Below, one piece after another: positions 49,648 through 60,262 of a stretch of DNA of 64,000 bases. The notes below the pieces were generated by a model, which did not search any database, was not told where the DNA came from, and worked only from the letters and a program-made list of their open reading frames with translations. A program made the position numbers and the translations under genes. The stretch's first letter is position 1, and each line of letters begins with the position of its first letter. The DNA comes from an uncultured Wenzhouxiangella sp. (GTDB taxonomy: Bacteria; Pseudomonadota; Gammaproteobacteria; Xanthomonadales; Wenzhouxiangellaceae): contig CAJXNL010000004.1 in NCBI GenBank assembly GCA_913057195.1, positions 55,231 through 119,230 on the forward strand. The letters are read 5' to 3'.

Positions 49648-51735
49648 TCAGGGTGAGCTGTTGGAGCCGCCACTGGTCCCGTTGTCGGGATAGCGGTCAA
49701 ACCATTCCAGGATGTTGTCTATTTTGGCGATCAGGCGCGAGGGCCGACTGGCGATGCCATGGGCGGTTCCAGGCAGTCGGACCATCACGGTCTCAACACG
49801 CGCCAATTGCAACGCTTGATAGTACTGCTCTGTTTCAGACATGGGGGTTCTGAAGTCCTCCTCACCAGTGATCAGCAAAGTCGGTGTCGTGACATTGCCC
49901 ACGAGCGACAGTGGTGAGCGCTCCCAGTAGTGTTCAAACTCCTCCCAAGGCATGCCGGGGAATTGATGCTTGATTTGGCCTGGATAGTAATCGCCCGTTA
50001 AAGTTTTGGATATCCAGTTGATGACGGGCTTGGCCACGGCCGCGGCTTGGAAACGATCGGTCAGGCCTATGGCATACGCCGTGGCGATTCCGCCGGCTGA
50101 GCCACCGGTAATGTAGAGCCGGTCCGGGTCAATAAAGCCCTGATCGATCATGGCATCCACCCCCGACATGTGATCACCGAAATCTTCATCGGAGGAGTAT
50201 TTGTACTCTAGGAGCATGCCAAAGTCTCGGCCATACCCCGCTGAGCCACGGTGGTTGTCGTAGAAAACGACATACCCTTCAGCGGCCATCCGCTGCATCT
50301 CAGCCGAAAAGTGCGGGCCATAAGCGAGGTGTGGGCCTCCATGAATTTCAAGAATCAATGGGTAAGTCTTGTTGGGGTCAAAGCCTGGTGGGGTGAGGTA
50401 CCAGCCTTGAATCTCGGTGCCATCAACAGAGGAGTTATAAACAATCTCATGGACATCGCCCAATTGACGTTGTCCTAACAAATTCGCATTTAAGTCGGTG
50501 AGTTGCCGCACTTGGCCTTGGCCGGGATGAATCCAGACATTGGCCGGTGTTTTTTCAGTGCCATGGGTGTAGACAATGGAACCGTTGCCGGACACGGCAT
50601 AATCGCCACTGACATAAGGTCTGCCGATGGTGGTGCCGTTTAAGCGGTCAATCAAGACCTCGGTGTCGCCGTCCAAGTCCATCCGAGCGACTTTCCGCCA
50701 GCCCCGGTCGGTGTAGTGAAAATAAATCGATGCCCCATCCGGCGCCCAGTGTGGCTCCTCGATGGAGCGATCCAAGTCTTCACCAAGGATCCGCAAGTTG
50801 CTGCCATCGGCGTCAATCAGGCCCAGGCTGTTGATGGTGTATTGGCGTCCTTGGTGATCATCGCGCTCGAAGGCGATGGTTTGCCCATCGGGTGAGACCG
50901 CGGGCGATCCTTCTTCACCTGGAAAGTCGGTCAGCTGCGTGAGCTCATTGCCGGCAATACTGATCCTGTAGAGATCGCGTTCGGTCAATTCGTATTGCCA
51001 ATCCTGGTTGCGGTTGGCTGAAAACACGATGCCGCTGCCATCAGGCATCCAGGCCAAGGGTCCGTTGTGGTTGTAATCACCCGATGTCAGCTGGCGCGCA
51101 GCACCGCCATCCGTGGGCACCACAAACACGTGCCGGAAGCCAGGTTCCAAGTAGCCGCGGCCATCGAAGCGGTAAACCACGCTGTCGATCACCACCGGAG
51201 GCTCCGCCCATTTGGCGTTGTCGGGTTTGGCTGGGGGGGTCGCCAAGGCGGGCTTTTCAGCGGGCACATGCATTGTGAACGCGATGAATTGACCGTCCGG
51301 GGACCAGGCCATCGATGAGGGGGATTCGACAAGATTGCTGATCATGGCAGTTTGACCCGTCGACATCCAGCGAACAAACAGCTGGCTGGTCCCTGCCTCG
51401 TCTTTGGCCACGTAAGCCAAGCGATCACCGCTGGGTGAGAAGCGCGGCGAGGTGTAGTTGCCGCGTCCAGACAAAAGGGGCTGATGGCCGCTGCCGTCTG
51501 CGCTGATTGTCCAAAGGTTGGAGCGCACGCAATCACACATGATGTCGTGGATGGCGCGTGCATAAACTATGTGTTCGCCATCAGGTGAGATCTCGACATC
51601 GCGGACATATTGCAAGTCGAACAGGTCTTCAGATTGCAGCGTTGAATCTGTGGCGAATGCCCCTGTTGAGACCGAGGGTGCGGCGAGCACGAGGCCCAGT
51701 GAAAACCCAACTAACACTCCAAGGTTGGTGCGCAT
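49648..51735 (-). CDS. S9 family (prolyl oligopeptidase-like) secreted peptidase
   Basis: Signal peptide, beta-propeller repeats (SPDGxxIAF), GGSAGGIATAYA, LLITGEEDFRTPMSE, HGIASRPS. Confidence 0.93.
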   Translation of the reverse strand: MRTNLGVLVGFSLGLVLAAPSVSTGAFATDSTLQSEDLFDLQYVRDVEISPDGEHIVYARAIHDIMCDCVRSNLWTISADGSGHQPLLSGRGNYTSPRFSPSGDRLAYVAKDEAGTSQLFVRWMSTGQTAMISNLVESPSSMAWSPDGQFIAFTMHVPAEKPALATPPAKPDNAKWAEPPVVIDSVVYRFDGRGYLEPGFRHVFVVPTDGGAARQLTSGDYNHNGPLAWMPDGSGIVFSANRNQDWQYELTERDLYRISIAGNELTQLTDFPGEEGSPAVSPDGQTIAFERDDHQGRQYTINSLGLIDADGSNLRILGEDLDRSIEEPHWAPDGASIYFHYTDRGWRKVARMDLDGDTEVLIDRLNGTTIGRPYVSGDYAVSGNGSIVYTHGTEKTPANVWIHPGQGQVRQLTDLNANLLGQRQLGDVHEIVYNSSVDGTEIQGWYLTPPGFDPNKTYPLILEIHGGPHLAYGPHFSAEMQRMAAEGYVVFYDNHRGSAGYGRDFGMLLEYKYSSDEDFGDHMSGVDAMIDQGFIDPDRLYITGGSAGGIATAYAIGLTDRFQAAAVAKPVINWISKTLTGDYYPGQIKHQFPGMPWEEFEHYWERSPLSLVGNVTTPTLLITGEEDFRTPMSETEQYYQALQLARVETVMVRLPGTAHGIASRPSRLIAKIDNILEWFDRYPDNGTSGGSNSSP

Positions 51736-51881
51736 GAAAGAACTCCCAGTTGATCGATGCCGAATAAAAAGTCTAGCACAGAGTGCTTGAGTCGCTATTG
51801 GGGCTGCTGATGATGCCAGCGCATGCTCAAGTGGCCCCAGTCTAAAGTGGCGGGGTGGTGGTGGATGGCAGACCAACTATG

Positions 51882-51907
51882 CCCAATCACCAAAATCGGT
51901 GATTGGG
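51882..51907 (-). terminator. Perfect 10-bp inverted repeat just 3' of tmRNA
   Basis: CCCAATCACC-N6-GGTGATTGGG, 13 nt past the tmRNA 3' end on the minus strand. Confidence 0.65.
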
Positions 51908-51920
51908 ACTTGGAGGAATT

Positions 51921-52277
51921 TGGTGGAGGCGGCGGGAGTCGAACCCGCGTCCGCAAACCATCTGATCTCGGTTCTACATGCTTAGCCCGCTCGATTTTTT
52001 CTTATCAACAGGCCGCCCGAGGGGCAGGGCATACCTGGTGACCAGTTGCGGTTTGATTTAACGCATCACCCCGAAACTCGATGATGCGCGATCCTACTCA
52101 ATGATCTCTAGTCGGAAGCGTAGGCTCAACCGGTAGAGAGCAGGCTGGGTTTATGCAGCCAGTGCGTAGTTGTCGTCGTTGGCAACTAACTTTTTTACAG
52201 CCAGATTTAACGAGGGTTGCTGTCTCCTCGGCATGCCCCAAGGTACGTCCGATCCACGTCGAAGCCGGTACGCCCCC
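51921..52277 (-). ncRNA. ssrA: Transfer-messenger RNA (tmRNA)
   Basis: 5' GGGGGCG pairs with 3' CGCCTCC-ACCA; TTCGAnTCCCGCCGCC T-arm; tag ORF at 52183..52151 encodes ANDDNYALAA-stop; next to smpB. Confidence 0.95.
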
Positions 52278-52360
52278 AATAGGGATAATCTTCAGTCTAC
52301 CATTTAGGAACGCTGGGGTGACAGAAAGTTCCCAACAATGCCCATCGGGCCGATATGAGC

Positions 52361-52822
52361 CTATTTTTGCCGAAGCAGCCGGCCTTTCTGCCGCTCCCAG
52401 TCGCGGTCTTTTTCAGCGCGGCGCTTGTCGTGGGTCTGTTTGCCACGCGCGACCGCAATTTCGACTTTAACCTTCCCGCGTTTCCAGTACATGGCTGTCG
52501 GGATGAGGGTGAATCCTTTGCGCTCGACCAACCCCACCAAGCGGTCGATTTCACGCCGATGCAACAGCAAAGGCCGGGTGCGCATGGGATCAACTGAGGT
52601 GTGGGTGGAGGTGGACACCAGCGGGGTGATGAGGCACCCAAATAAGTAGGCCTGCCCCCGTTTGATGAGCACATAGCTCTCGCCGAACTGGATCTTGCCC
52701 GCGCGAAGCGCCTTGACCTCCCAGCCCTCAAGCGCGATCCCTGCCTCTACGGTCTCATCGAGGTGGTACTCAAACCGAGCGCGCTTATTCAGTGCGATGG
52801 TGGCAGAACCTGGCTTTGTCAT
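52361..52822 (-). CDS. smpB: SsrA-binding protein SmpB
   Basis: IALNKRARFEYHLDETVEAGIALEGWEVKALRAGK. Confidence 0.97.
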   Translation of the reverse strand: MTKPGSATIALNKRARFEYHLDETVEAGIALEGWEVKALRAGKIQFGESYVLIKRGQAYLFGCLITPLVSTSTHTSVDPMRTRPLLLHRREIDRLVGLVERKGFTLIPTAMYWKRGKVKVEIAVARGKQTHDKRRAEKDRDWERQKGRLLRQK

Positions 52823-52893
52823 GACAACCCATGCGACCGATACAACATCGAAACATGATACCGCACCGACATTGATTCAAGTATTATTGCGCC

Positions 52894-53331
52894 ATGCCAG
52901 ACGTTCATCGATTTGCCCTGGTGCCGTATGCGCCCCAACAAATGTTTGATTTGGTCCAAGATGTGGCGCGGTACCCGGAGTTTTTGTCGTGGGTCAACAA
53001 AGCCGTGGTCCATGACCATACGCCAAGCCACCAACATGCCACATTGGGCCTATCATTGGCAGGATTTCGGCCTGAGTTCTCAACTCAAAACACGCTCTCA
53101 GCGCCTCATCAAGTCGATATGACGTTGGCGTCCGGGCCATTTAAAAGTCTCTCAGGTCAATGGCGATTTGTCCCAATGGGATCGGGCACGCAGGTCAGTC
53201 TAGATTTGCACTTTGAGGTGGCGGGCGGTTTGCTGTCGCGAGCACTCTCAACCAGTTTCGGCCGCGTGGCGGATCGAATGGTGGATGACTTTTGTCAGCG
53301 CGCCATTGAGGTGTACGGCGATGAAGATTGA
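52894..53331 (+). CDS. ratA: RatA/COQ10-like START domain protein
   Basis: YAPQQMFDLVQDVARYPEFLSWVNKA; FGRVADRMVDDFCQRA; divergent from smpB. Confidence 0.93.
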   Translation: MPDVHRFALVPYAPQQMFDLVQDVARYPEFLSWVNKAVVHDHTPSHQHATLGLSLAGFRPEFSTQNTLSAPHQVDMTLASGPFKSLSGQWRFVPMGSGTQVSLDLHFEVAGGLLSRALSTSFGRVADRMVDDFCQRAIEVYGDED

Positions 53332-53614
53332 GGTGGTGGGCGGTTTTCGGGACCGGCAGGCCCTGATTGAGCTTGATCTGGCTGAAGGCACCACCGTCTG
53401 GGAGGCCATTCAGGCCAGTGGGCTTCAAGATCAGCTGCCTGACTTGCCCATTGATCCTGCTCGATTGGGGGTGTTTGGGCGTCTGTGTTCGCCCGATCGG
53501 GTATTGGAGCCCGGAGACCGGGTCGAGGTTTACCGCCCGCTGCGAGCTGATCCGAAAGAGGTCCGGCGTCAGTTGGCCCAAATCGAGCGGGCCAAGCGCA
53601 ACTCCGTGGTTTAA
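53321..53614 (+). CDS. ratB: RnfH/RatB ubiquitin-like protein
   Basis: VEVVGGFRDRQALIELDL..., LGVFGRLCSPDRVLEPGDRVEVYRPLRADPKEVRRQLA. Confidence 0.92.
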   Translation: MKIEVVGGFRDRQALIELDLAEGTTVWEAIQASGLQDQLPDLPIDPARLGVFGRLCSPDRVLEPGDRVEVYRPLRADPKEVRRQLAQIERAKRNSVV

Positions 53615-53633
53615 GACGGCCTGCCAGCCCTGA

Positions 53634-54086
53634 TCATGGCGTGGCCATCTCCTCATCGTTGACCTGCTCAGCGGCACTTTGTAATTGACGAAGCAGCTCG
53701 GCCGTTTCCGAATCTTGCTCAAGATAACTGCCATCAATTGACACCAGCCGGTTGTTGGCAAACACCAAGGTGAGGGTTCGAGAGACAAAATCCTCACCGC
53801 GACGGGCATAAGTGTTCACATAGTCCCAGCGGTCATTGTGAAATTGACTCTGTACCGAAGGCGAGCCCAGCAGCGCCTGAACCTGTCGCTTGGTCATATC
53901 GAGCTCGAGCTGATTGAGGTCCTCCTCCTCGAGCACGTTGCCTTGCTGAATGTCTTGCTTGTACACCCAGTCGGCGCAACCGGCCAAACCGAGCGTCAGC
54001 GTCACCGTTAAGGCCAACCACCACAGGGGCAAGCGAACAGGCTGGGCTGATGCCATGCTGAGATCCTTTGAAATCGTTGTCATCAA
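53634..54086 (-). CDS. bamE: Outer-membrane assembly lipoprotein BamE
   Basis: LAGC lipobox, YKQDIQQGNVLEEEDLNQLELDMTKRQVQALLGSPSVQSQFHNDRWDYV. Confidence 0.95.
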   Translation of the reverse strand: MMTTISKDLSMASAQPVRLPLWWLALTVTLTLGLAGCADWVYKQDIQQGNVLEEEDLNQLELDMTKRQVQALLGSPSVQSQFHNDRWDYVNTYARRGEDFVSRTLTLVFANNRLVSIDGSYLEQDSETAELLRQLQSAAEQVNDEEMATP

Positions 54087-54109
54087 ACCTCAATGATACA
54101 ATACCGTTC

Positions 54110-54535
54110 ATGGACAAGCAGGACAAAGACCTCAAAGACGCTGGGCTCAAAGTCACCCAACCGCGGCTGACCATTTTGAGGTTTTTGGAGGGTGCCACCC
54201 AAAAGCATTTGACCGCCGATGAGATTTATCGCCAGCTGAATGAGGGGGGCCATGAGATCGGCTTGGCGACGGTCTATCGGGTGCTGGCGCAGTTCGAGGC
54301 CGCTCAGCTGATCCACAAGCACGTCTTCGATGACGGCAGTGGTCGACCCGCACAGGCCTGTTACGAACTGGCCGTTGATGATCACCATGACCATATGGTG
54401 TGCGTCGATACCGGGGAGGTCATCGAATTTTACGATCCGCAAATAGAAGCGCGTCAGGAAGAAATCGCCCGTCAGCACGGCTATGACATCGTCGATCATG
54501 CGCTGGTGATGTACGTCCGCCGCAAGCCACATTAG
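54110..54535 (+). CDS. fur: Ferric uptake regulator Fur
   Basis: LKDAGLKVTQPRLTIL, GLATVYRVLAQFEAAQLI, DHHDHMVCVDTGEVIEF. Confidence 0.96.
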   Translation: MDKQDKDLKDAGLKVTQPRLTILRFLEGATQKHLTADEIYRQLNEGGHEIGLATVYRVLAQFEAAQLIHKHVFDDGSGRPAQACYELAVDDHHDHMVCVDTGEVIEFYDPQIEARQEEIARQHGYDIVDHALVMYVRRKPH

Positions 54536-54553
54536 GCCGCTTGGCCGGCTCAG

Positions 54554-56227
54554 TCAGTCAGTTTGCGCGATCAACTCGCGAGCGTGGGCCAAGCTCTTGG
54601 CCGATTGGGCATCGCCGAGCATGCGTGCGATCTCACCGGGTCGCTCTTTGGGCGACAAGCGCTGGATTGAGACGTCGGTGTGATCGCTGAGTGACTTGGT
54701 CACTTGAAAGTGCTGATCGGCGCGCGCGGCAACCTGTGCCAAATGGGTGACGCACAGCGCTTGTGATCGGTTGGGGCAGGCCTGGCCAACGGCTTTCAAG
54801 AACTGGCCAACCGCATGCGCGGTTTCGCCGCCGATGCCCGCATCCACCTCATCAAAAATCCGTGTCACGGGTTGGGAGGGCTCTCCGAGCGCGAGCATCA
54901 GGGCCAAGCCGATCCGCGACAGCTCACCGCCCGAAGCCACTTTTGACAACTTTTGGGGGCTTTGGCCTGGGTTGGCGCTGAACAAGATTTCCACATCATC
55001 CAGTCCCAGCGGGCTGGGCTGGCGTTCAGCGTGCTTTTGGACATCAATCGTTAAGCTTGCATGCCCCATGCCCAGGGTTTTCAGCGCCTCAATCGCCTCA
55101 GCGGCCAGCGCCTTGGCGGCTTTTTGGCGCGCTGCACTCAATCGCTCAGCGGCCTGCCGCCAATCGCGCTCGGCCTCGGATATCGTTGTGGTCAATCGCT
55201 CGCGCTGATGGTCTTGATCCTTCATTTTTTCCAAGCGCTGGCGCAGTGACTCGGTTAAGTGAGGCAGCTCGTTGGGTTTGACATGGTGTTTGCGAGAGAG
55301 GTCTAAGGCCACAGACAGGCGTTGATTGATGTCGGCGAGGGCCTGTGGGTCAGCCTCTGGCGTGCTGGCGAGCTGATCAATTTCGGAGGCCGCTTCTGAT
55401 AACGCGATGCTGGCATCGTCGAGCAGGGTCGCGACATTGGCCAAGCGCGGATCAAGGTCGGTGATGGGCGCCAGTGCAGCAGCGGCGTGCGCGATGAGTC
55501 CACGCGCATTCGGCTCGTCGTCCCGATCAAGGCAGGCGCTGGCCAAGCTCAGCGCACTTTGGATTTCATCCTGTCGCTGCAGGCGTTCTTGATCGGCCTC
55601 CAGCTGCTCGTACTCGCCGGCGGTGAGTGCCAAGCGCGTCAGCTCCTCGACGTGGAACGTCAGGAGCTCCAGCTGGGCCGGATCACCAAGATCGGCCTCG
55701 AACTGCTCCAGGGCGAGCTTGGCTTCGCGCCAAACGCGGTGGGCATGAATCACCGCTTCTTTGACCGTGGCGGGGCATTGGCTGTCCAGCAGGCCCCTTT
55801 GATAATCGGATTTTGACAGCCGCTGATGGGCGTGCTGGCCGTGGATTTCAACCAAGTGCTTGCCCAGATCCTGAAGCTGTGAGGCGGTGGCGGGGTGGCC
55901 ATTGATCCAGGCACGCGAGCCCCCTGAGGCTTGGATGCTTCGACGGATCAGCACCGTCTCGTCGGTCTCGGCCATGGCGTTGGACTGGAGCCATTCGGCG
56001 GCTGGCGAATCGCCATCCAGTTCGAAATGGGCACTGAGCTCGGCCTTGTCTTGCTGCTGAGCCACCACGCTCGCATCGGCTCGTGCACCCATCAGCAGGG
56101 CGAGGGCATCCACCAAAATCGACTTGCCGGCCCCTGTCTCTCCGGTCACCACGCCAAACCCCGCCTCGAGCTCAAGCTCGGCGTGGTCGATGATGGCAAA
56201 ATTGCGGATGGTCAATGCACGGAGCAT
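54554..56227 (-). CDS. recN: DNA repair ATPase RecN
   Basis: MLRALTIRNFAIIDHAELELEAGFGVVTGETGAGKSILVDAL; VASGGELSRIGLAL; FDEVDAGIGGETA. Confidence 0.96.
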   Translation of the reverse strand: MLRALTIRNFAIIDHAELELEAGFGVVTGETGAGKSILVDALALLMGARADASVVAQQQDKAELSAHFELDGDSPAAEWLQSNAMAETDETVLIRRSIQASGGSRAWINGHPATASQLQDLGKHLVEIHGQHAHQRLSKSDYQRGLLDSQCPATVKEAVIHAHRVWREAKLALEQFEADLGDPAQLELLTFHVEELTRLALTAGEYEQLEADQERLQRQDEIQSALSLASACLDRDDEPNARGLIAHAAAALAPITDLDPRLANVATLLDDASIALSEAASEIDQLASTPEADPQALADINQRLSVALDLSRKHHVKPNELPHLTESLRQRLEKMKDQDHQRERLTTTISEAERDWRQAAERLSAARQKAAKALAAEAIEALKTLGMGHASLTIDVQKHAERQPSPLGLDDVEILFSANPGQSPQKLSKVASGGELSRIGLALMLALGEPSQPVTRIFDEVDAGIGGETAHAVGQFLKAVGQACPNRSQALCVTHLAQVAARADQHFQVTKSLSDHTDVSIQRLSPKERPGEIARMLGDAQSAKSLAHARELIAQTD

Positions 56228-56383
56228 GGTCTTAGGCCGCTCAACCGGCAATTTAGGGGCGCATTTCACGGTAGCACCGAAACCGCTGGGCCTGCAAACG
56301 CCAGAAAGCCATAGGGAGTTGTAATTGCCGAGCACCAACCCCATATCAGGTCCCGTTACTGAGAATTTTAAGGGCTACGTGTC

Positions 56384-56986
56384 ATGAGCGACGAAAAAGA
56401 TCAACAAAATTCACCCCACAGCGTCGATGAAGGCCCAGCCTCGCAGCAGGAGGCTATCGACGGTTCGGTGGACGGCAACCCGACAGCGCACTCGCCAAGT
56501 GACGAGGCCGCTGGCACTGCCGCAGAGGATGCCCAAGCGTTGGATGATGACGAGGCCGAGTCTCAAGAGGCTCAGCTCCGTGAGGCGCTGCTCAGGACCC
56601 GAGCCGAGATGGACAATTTAGAAAAGCGCACCCAGCGAGAGATGGAGAAAGCTCGCAAATTCATGTTTGAGCGGGTGTTCAAAGACCTGTTGCCCGTCAT
56701 TGACAGCTTGGATCAAGGACTCGAGGCCACAGGCGGAGATGTCGATGGCGATGAGGGCCTGGCGTTGACCCGAAAGCTCTTGATGCAAACGCTCGAGCGA
56801 CACGGGCTCGAAGCGATCGAGCCGATGGGTGAGCCGTTTGACCCGCAGTGGCATGAAGCCATGAGTGCTCAGCCAAGCGACGAGCATCCCGCCCAGACGG
56901 TGCTGATGGTGATGCAAAAAGGCTATCGACTCAACGAACGTCTGCTGCGTCCGGCGCGCGTCATTATTTCAGCCGAGCCCGAGTAA
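56384..56986 (+). CDS. grpE: Nucleotide exchange factor GrpE
   Basis: LLRTRAEMDNLEKRTQREMEKARKFMFERVFKDLLPVIDSLDQ. Confidence 0.96.
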   Translation: MSDEKDQQNSPHSVDEGPASQQEAIDGSVDGNPTAHSPSDEAAGTAAEDAQALDDDEAESQEAQLREALLRTRAEMDNLEKRTQREMEKARKFMFERVFKDLLPVIDSLDQGLEATGGDVDGDEGLALTRKLLMQTLERHGLEAIEPMGEPFDPQWHEAMSAQPSDEHPAQTVLMVMQKGYRLNERLLRPARVIISAEPE

Positions 56987-57018
56987 GGCGGCCGCTTGAG
57001 TTAAGCGCGCGAAAAACC

Positions 57019-57057
57019 CTTGAAAAGACGTTGAAATGGCCCTCATTGGCCCCAACT
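57019..57057 (+). promoter_or_regulatory. Candidate overlapping sigma-32 promoters upstream of dnaK
   Basis: CTTGAAA(57019)-N14-CCCTCATT and GTTGAAA(57030)-N13-CCCCAACT resemble CTTGAAA-N11-16-CCCCATNT. Confidence 0.45.
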
Positions 57058-57107
57058 TATTGGTGAGACCCGACAAACGAATTTGGATAAGACAGGCTTA
57101 AAAGACT

Positions 57108-59039
57108 ATGAGCAAAATCATTGGAATTGACTTAGGAACGACCAACTCATGTGTGGCGGTGATGGAAGGCGGTAAAACCCGCGTCATTGAGAATGCCGAG
57201 GGCGATCGCACCACGCCATCAACCGTCGCATTCACAAAAGACGACGAGGTTCTCGTCGGTCAGCCAGCCAAGCGCCAGGCGGTCACCAACCCCAGCCGCA
57301 CGCTGTATGCGGTGAAGCGACTGATTGGTCGGAAATTTAAAGAAGACGTTGTTCAAAAAGACAAGGGCTTGGTGCCTTACACGGTGATTGAGGCCGACAA
57401 CGGCGACGCTTGGGTTCAGGTTGACGACAAGAAGATGGCGCCGCCTGAGGTCTCAGCGCGGGTGTTGATGAAAATGAAAAAGACCGCCGAGGATTATTTG
57501 GGCGAGGAGGTCAAAGAAGCCGTCATCACTGTGCCTGCGTATTTCAATGATTCACAGCGCCAAGCGACGAAAGACGCCGGCAAGATCGCAGGGCTTGAGG
57601 TCAAGCGCATCATCAATGAGCCCACGGCGGCTGCTTTGGCATATGGCCTCGACAAGGAAGGTGGCGATCGGACAGTGGCCGTCTATGATTTGGGGGGTGG
57701 AACGTTCGATATCTCCATTATCGAAATTGCTGACGTGGATGGCGAAAAGCAATTTGAAGTGCTTGCCACGAATGGCGACACGTTCCTTGGGGGTGAGGAC
57801 TTTGACCTGCGCCTGATCAACCACTTGGCCGATGAGTTCAAGAAAGAACAAGGCGTGGATCTGCACAATGACCCGCTGGCGCTCCAGCGGCTGAGAGAGG
57901 CTGCCGAGCGAGCCAAAATCGAACTGTCTTCGGCTGAGCAAACCGAAGTGAACTTGCCCTACATCACCGCAGATGCCTCAGGGCCGAAGCACCTGGTGGT
58001 CAAGGTCACACGCTCGAAGCTTGAGTCGTTGGTTGCCGACTTGATCGAACGCTCAATCGAGCCTTGTAAGGTGGCGTTGAAAGATGCAGGGCTGGATGTG
58101 GGCAAAATCAACGAGGTGATTTTGGTCGGGGGTCAGACCCGGATGCCCAAAGTGCAAAGCGCAGTGGCCGAATTCTTTGGTCGGGACGCTCGCAAAGACG
58201 TCAACCCCGATGAGGCCGTGGCCATGGGTGCGGCCATTCAAGGCGGGGTCATGGCCGGTGACGTGAAAGACGTTTTGCTTTTGGATGTAACGCCATTGTC
58301 TCTGGGCATTGAGACTTTAGGGGGCGTGTTCACCAAGCTGATTGAGAAAAACACCACCATTCCGACCAAAGCATCGCAGGTCTTTTCTACGGCAGAAGAC
58401 AATCAAAGTGCAGTGACTGTGCACGTGCTGCAAGGTGAGCGTGAGCAAGCGGCCGCCAATAAGTCGCTGGGTCGATTTGATTTGACGGGCATCCCCGCTG
58501 CGCCCCGCGGCATGCCTCAAATTGAAGTCACCTTCGACATTGACGCCAATGGGATTTTAAATGTCTCAGCGAAAGACAAGGCCTCCGGCCAAGAGCAACG
58601 CATCGAAATTAAGGCGGGCTCTGGGTTGTCGGAAGATGAGATTGAGAAAATGGTGCAAGACGCAGAAACCCATCGCGAGGAAGACAAGAAGTTCAATGAG
58701 TTGGTCACGGCCAGGAACAATGCTGATGGGGTGGCGCATGCCACACGCACATCACTGAGTGAACATGGTGACGCGGTCGACGAGGCAACCAAGGCACAAA
58801 TCGAAGCTGCGCTGGAGAAGGTTGACGAAGCGATCAAGGGCGATGATAAGGACGCCATTGACGCGGCGGTCAATGAATTGCAACAGGCCGCCACCGCCCT
58901 CTATCAGAAGGCCGCTGAGAAAGCTCAAGCCGACGCTGGGCAGGGGCAGGACGGTGGCAGCTCGCAAGCGGCCGACGCCGCCGATGACGTGGTGGACGCT
59001 GAGTTTACAGAGGTCGACGACAGCGCTGAAAATAAGTAA
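57108..59039 (+). CDS. dnaK: Chaperone DnaK
   Basis: [38 protein letters not shown]-terminal VVDAEFTEV. Confidence 0.98.
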   Translation: MSKIIGIDLGTTNSCVAVMEGGKTRVIENAEGDRTTPSTVAFTKDDEVLVGQPAKRQAVTNPSRTLYAVKRLIGRKFKEDVVQKDKGLVPYTVIEADNGDAWVQVDDKKMAPPEVSARVLMKMKKTAEDYLGEEVKEAVITVPAYFNDSQRQATKDAGKIAGLEVKRIINEPTAAALAYGLDKEGGDRTVAVYDLGGGTFDISIIEIADVDGEKQFEVLATNGDTFLGGEDFDLRLINHLADEFKKEQGVDLHNDPLALQRLREAAERAKIELSSAEQTEVNLPYITADASGPKHLVVKVTRSKLESLVADLIERSIEPCKVALKDAGLDVGKINEVILVGGQTRMPKVQSAVAEFFGRDARKDVNPDEAVAMGAAIQGGVMAGDVKDVLLLDVTPLSLGIETLGGVFTKLIEKNTTIPTKASQVFSTAEDNQSAVTVHVLQGEREQAAANKSLGRFDLTGIPAAPRGMPQIEVTFDIDANGILNVSAKDKASGQEQRIEIKAGSGLSEDEIEKMVQDAETHREEDKKFNELVTARNNADGVAHATRTSLSEHGDAVDEATKAQIEAALEKVDEAIKGDDKDAIDAAVNELQQAATALYQKAAEKAQADAGQGQDGGSSQAADAADDVVDAEFTEVDDSAENK

Positions 59040-59080
59040 TCTCTGATCGTCACGATCGGTGATTGATAGAGTGCTGACCA

Positions 59081-59112
59081 ACCGCCTGCTGGTCATCGTG
59101 CCAGCGGGCGGT
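59081..59112 (+). terminator. 12-bp hairpin in the dnaK-dnaJ gap (possible attenuator)
   Basis: ACCGCCTGCTGG-N8-CCAGCGGGCGGT, one G-U pair. Confidence 0.5.
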
Positions 59113-59137
59113 TCGTTGTTGAGTAATTGAGGGTGAT

Positions 59138-60262
59138 ATGGCAGCAGATTATTACGACATCTTGGGTGTGGCACGCGATGCATCGGCTGACGATCTCAAA
59201 AAAGCCTATCGCCGGCTGGCCATGAAATATCACCCCGATCGAAACGACGGTGACGACGGCGCTCAGGACAAATTCAAAGAAATACAAAAGGCCTATGAGG
59301 TCTTAAAAGACCCCGAAAAGCGAGCCGCGTATGACCGCTTTGGCGAGGCGGGTGTCTCTGGAATGGGGGGCGCTGGGGGCGGTGCGGCTGATTTTGGTGA
59401 CATTAACGACATATTTGGCGACATCTTCGGGGACATTTTCGGCGGTGGACGTCGGCGTCAACGTCAACAGTCCAGGCGTGGGCAAGACCTTCGTTACGAG
59501 TTGGCCATCGAACTGGAGCAAGCCGTTGAGGGCACCGTCAAAGAAATTGATGTGCCCACGCTGGGGGCATGTCAGACATGTCATGGGTCAGGCTCCTCAT
59601 CTGGGGAGCACCAGGTCTGCACAACCTGTGGGGGGCAGGGGCAAGTTCGAATGAGTCAGGGGATTTTCTCCGTCCAACAAACCTGTCCCAACTGCGGCGG
59701 CAGCGGGCAAACCATTAAAGATCCGTGCCGCGCCTGCAATGGGTCGGGGCAGGTGCGAGAGACCCGCACCCTGGAGGTCAAAATACCGCCGGGCGTGGAC
59801 ACCGGTGACCGCATTCGTCTGAGCGGTGAGGGGGCGGCCGGCGGACAAGGAGGGCCGGCCGGCGATTTATATGTGGACATCATCGTCAATCCCCACACGC
59901 TTTTCGAGCGCGAGGGTGACGATCTGTTTTGTGAGGTGCCGATTCCGATGACCACCGCTGCGTTGGGGGGTGAGCTCAAGGTGCCGACGCTCAACGGATC
60001 TGTGGTGCTCAAAGTGCCAGCGGGCACACAAAGTGGCAAGCTCTTTCGGTTGCGAGGCAAAGGGGTCCAGTCGGTGCGATCTCGCGCCGTGGGGGATTTG
60101 TTGTGCCGAGTGGCGGTCGAAACGCCGGTCAATTTGAATGCGCAGCAAAAGGCGCTTTTGGAGGAGTTTCAGTCTCTGTCCGGCACAGGCCATGGGCACC
60201 ATCCAGAGTCACAAGGCTGGGCCGATAAGGTCAAGGGTTTTTTTGACCGCATGGGGTTTTAG
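59138..60262 (+). CDS. dnaJ: Chaperone DnaJ
   Basis: J-domain HPDRN, G/F region, four CxxCxGxG repeats. Confidence 0.98.
   Translation: MAADYYDILGVARDASADDLKKAYRRLAMKYHPDRNDGDDGAQDKFKEIQKAYEVLKDPEKRAAYDRFGEAGVSGMGGAGGGAADFGDINDIFGDIFGDIFGGGRRRQRQQSRRGQDLRYELAIELEQAVEGTVKEIDVPTLGACQTCHGSGSSSGEHQVCTTCGGQGQVRMSQGIFSVQQTCPNCGGSGQTIKDPCRACNGSGQVRETRTLEVKIPPGVDTGDRIRLSGEGAAGGQGGPAGDLYVDIIVNPHTLFEREGDDLFCEVPIPMTTAALGGELKVPTLNGSVVLKVPAGTQSGKLFRLRGKGVQSVRSRAVGDLLCRVAVETPVNLNAQQKALLEEFQSLSGTGHGHHPESQGWADKVKGFFDRMGF

Noticed and set aside
52894-53614. RatA-RatB as a toxin-antitoxin module
   Set aside because: Despite the name, this is the widespread COQ10-like/RnfH-family pair next to smpB; housekeeping context fits better.
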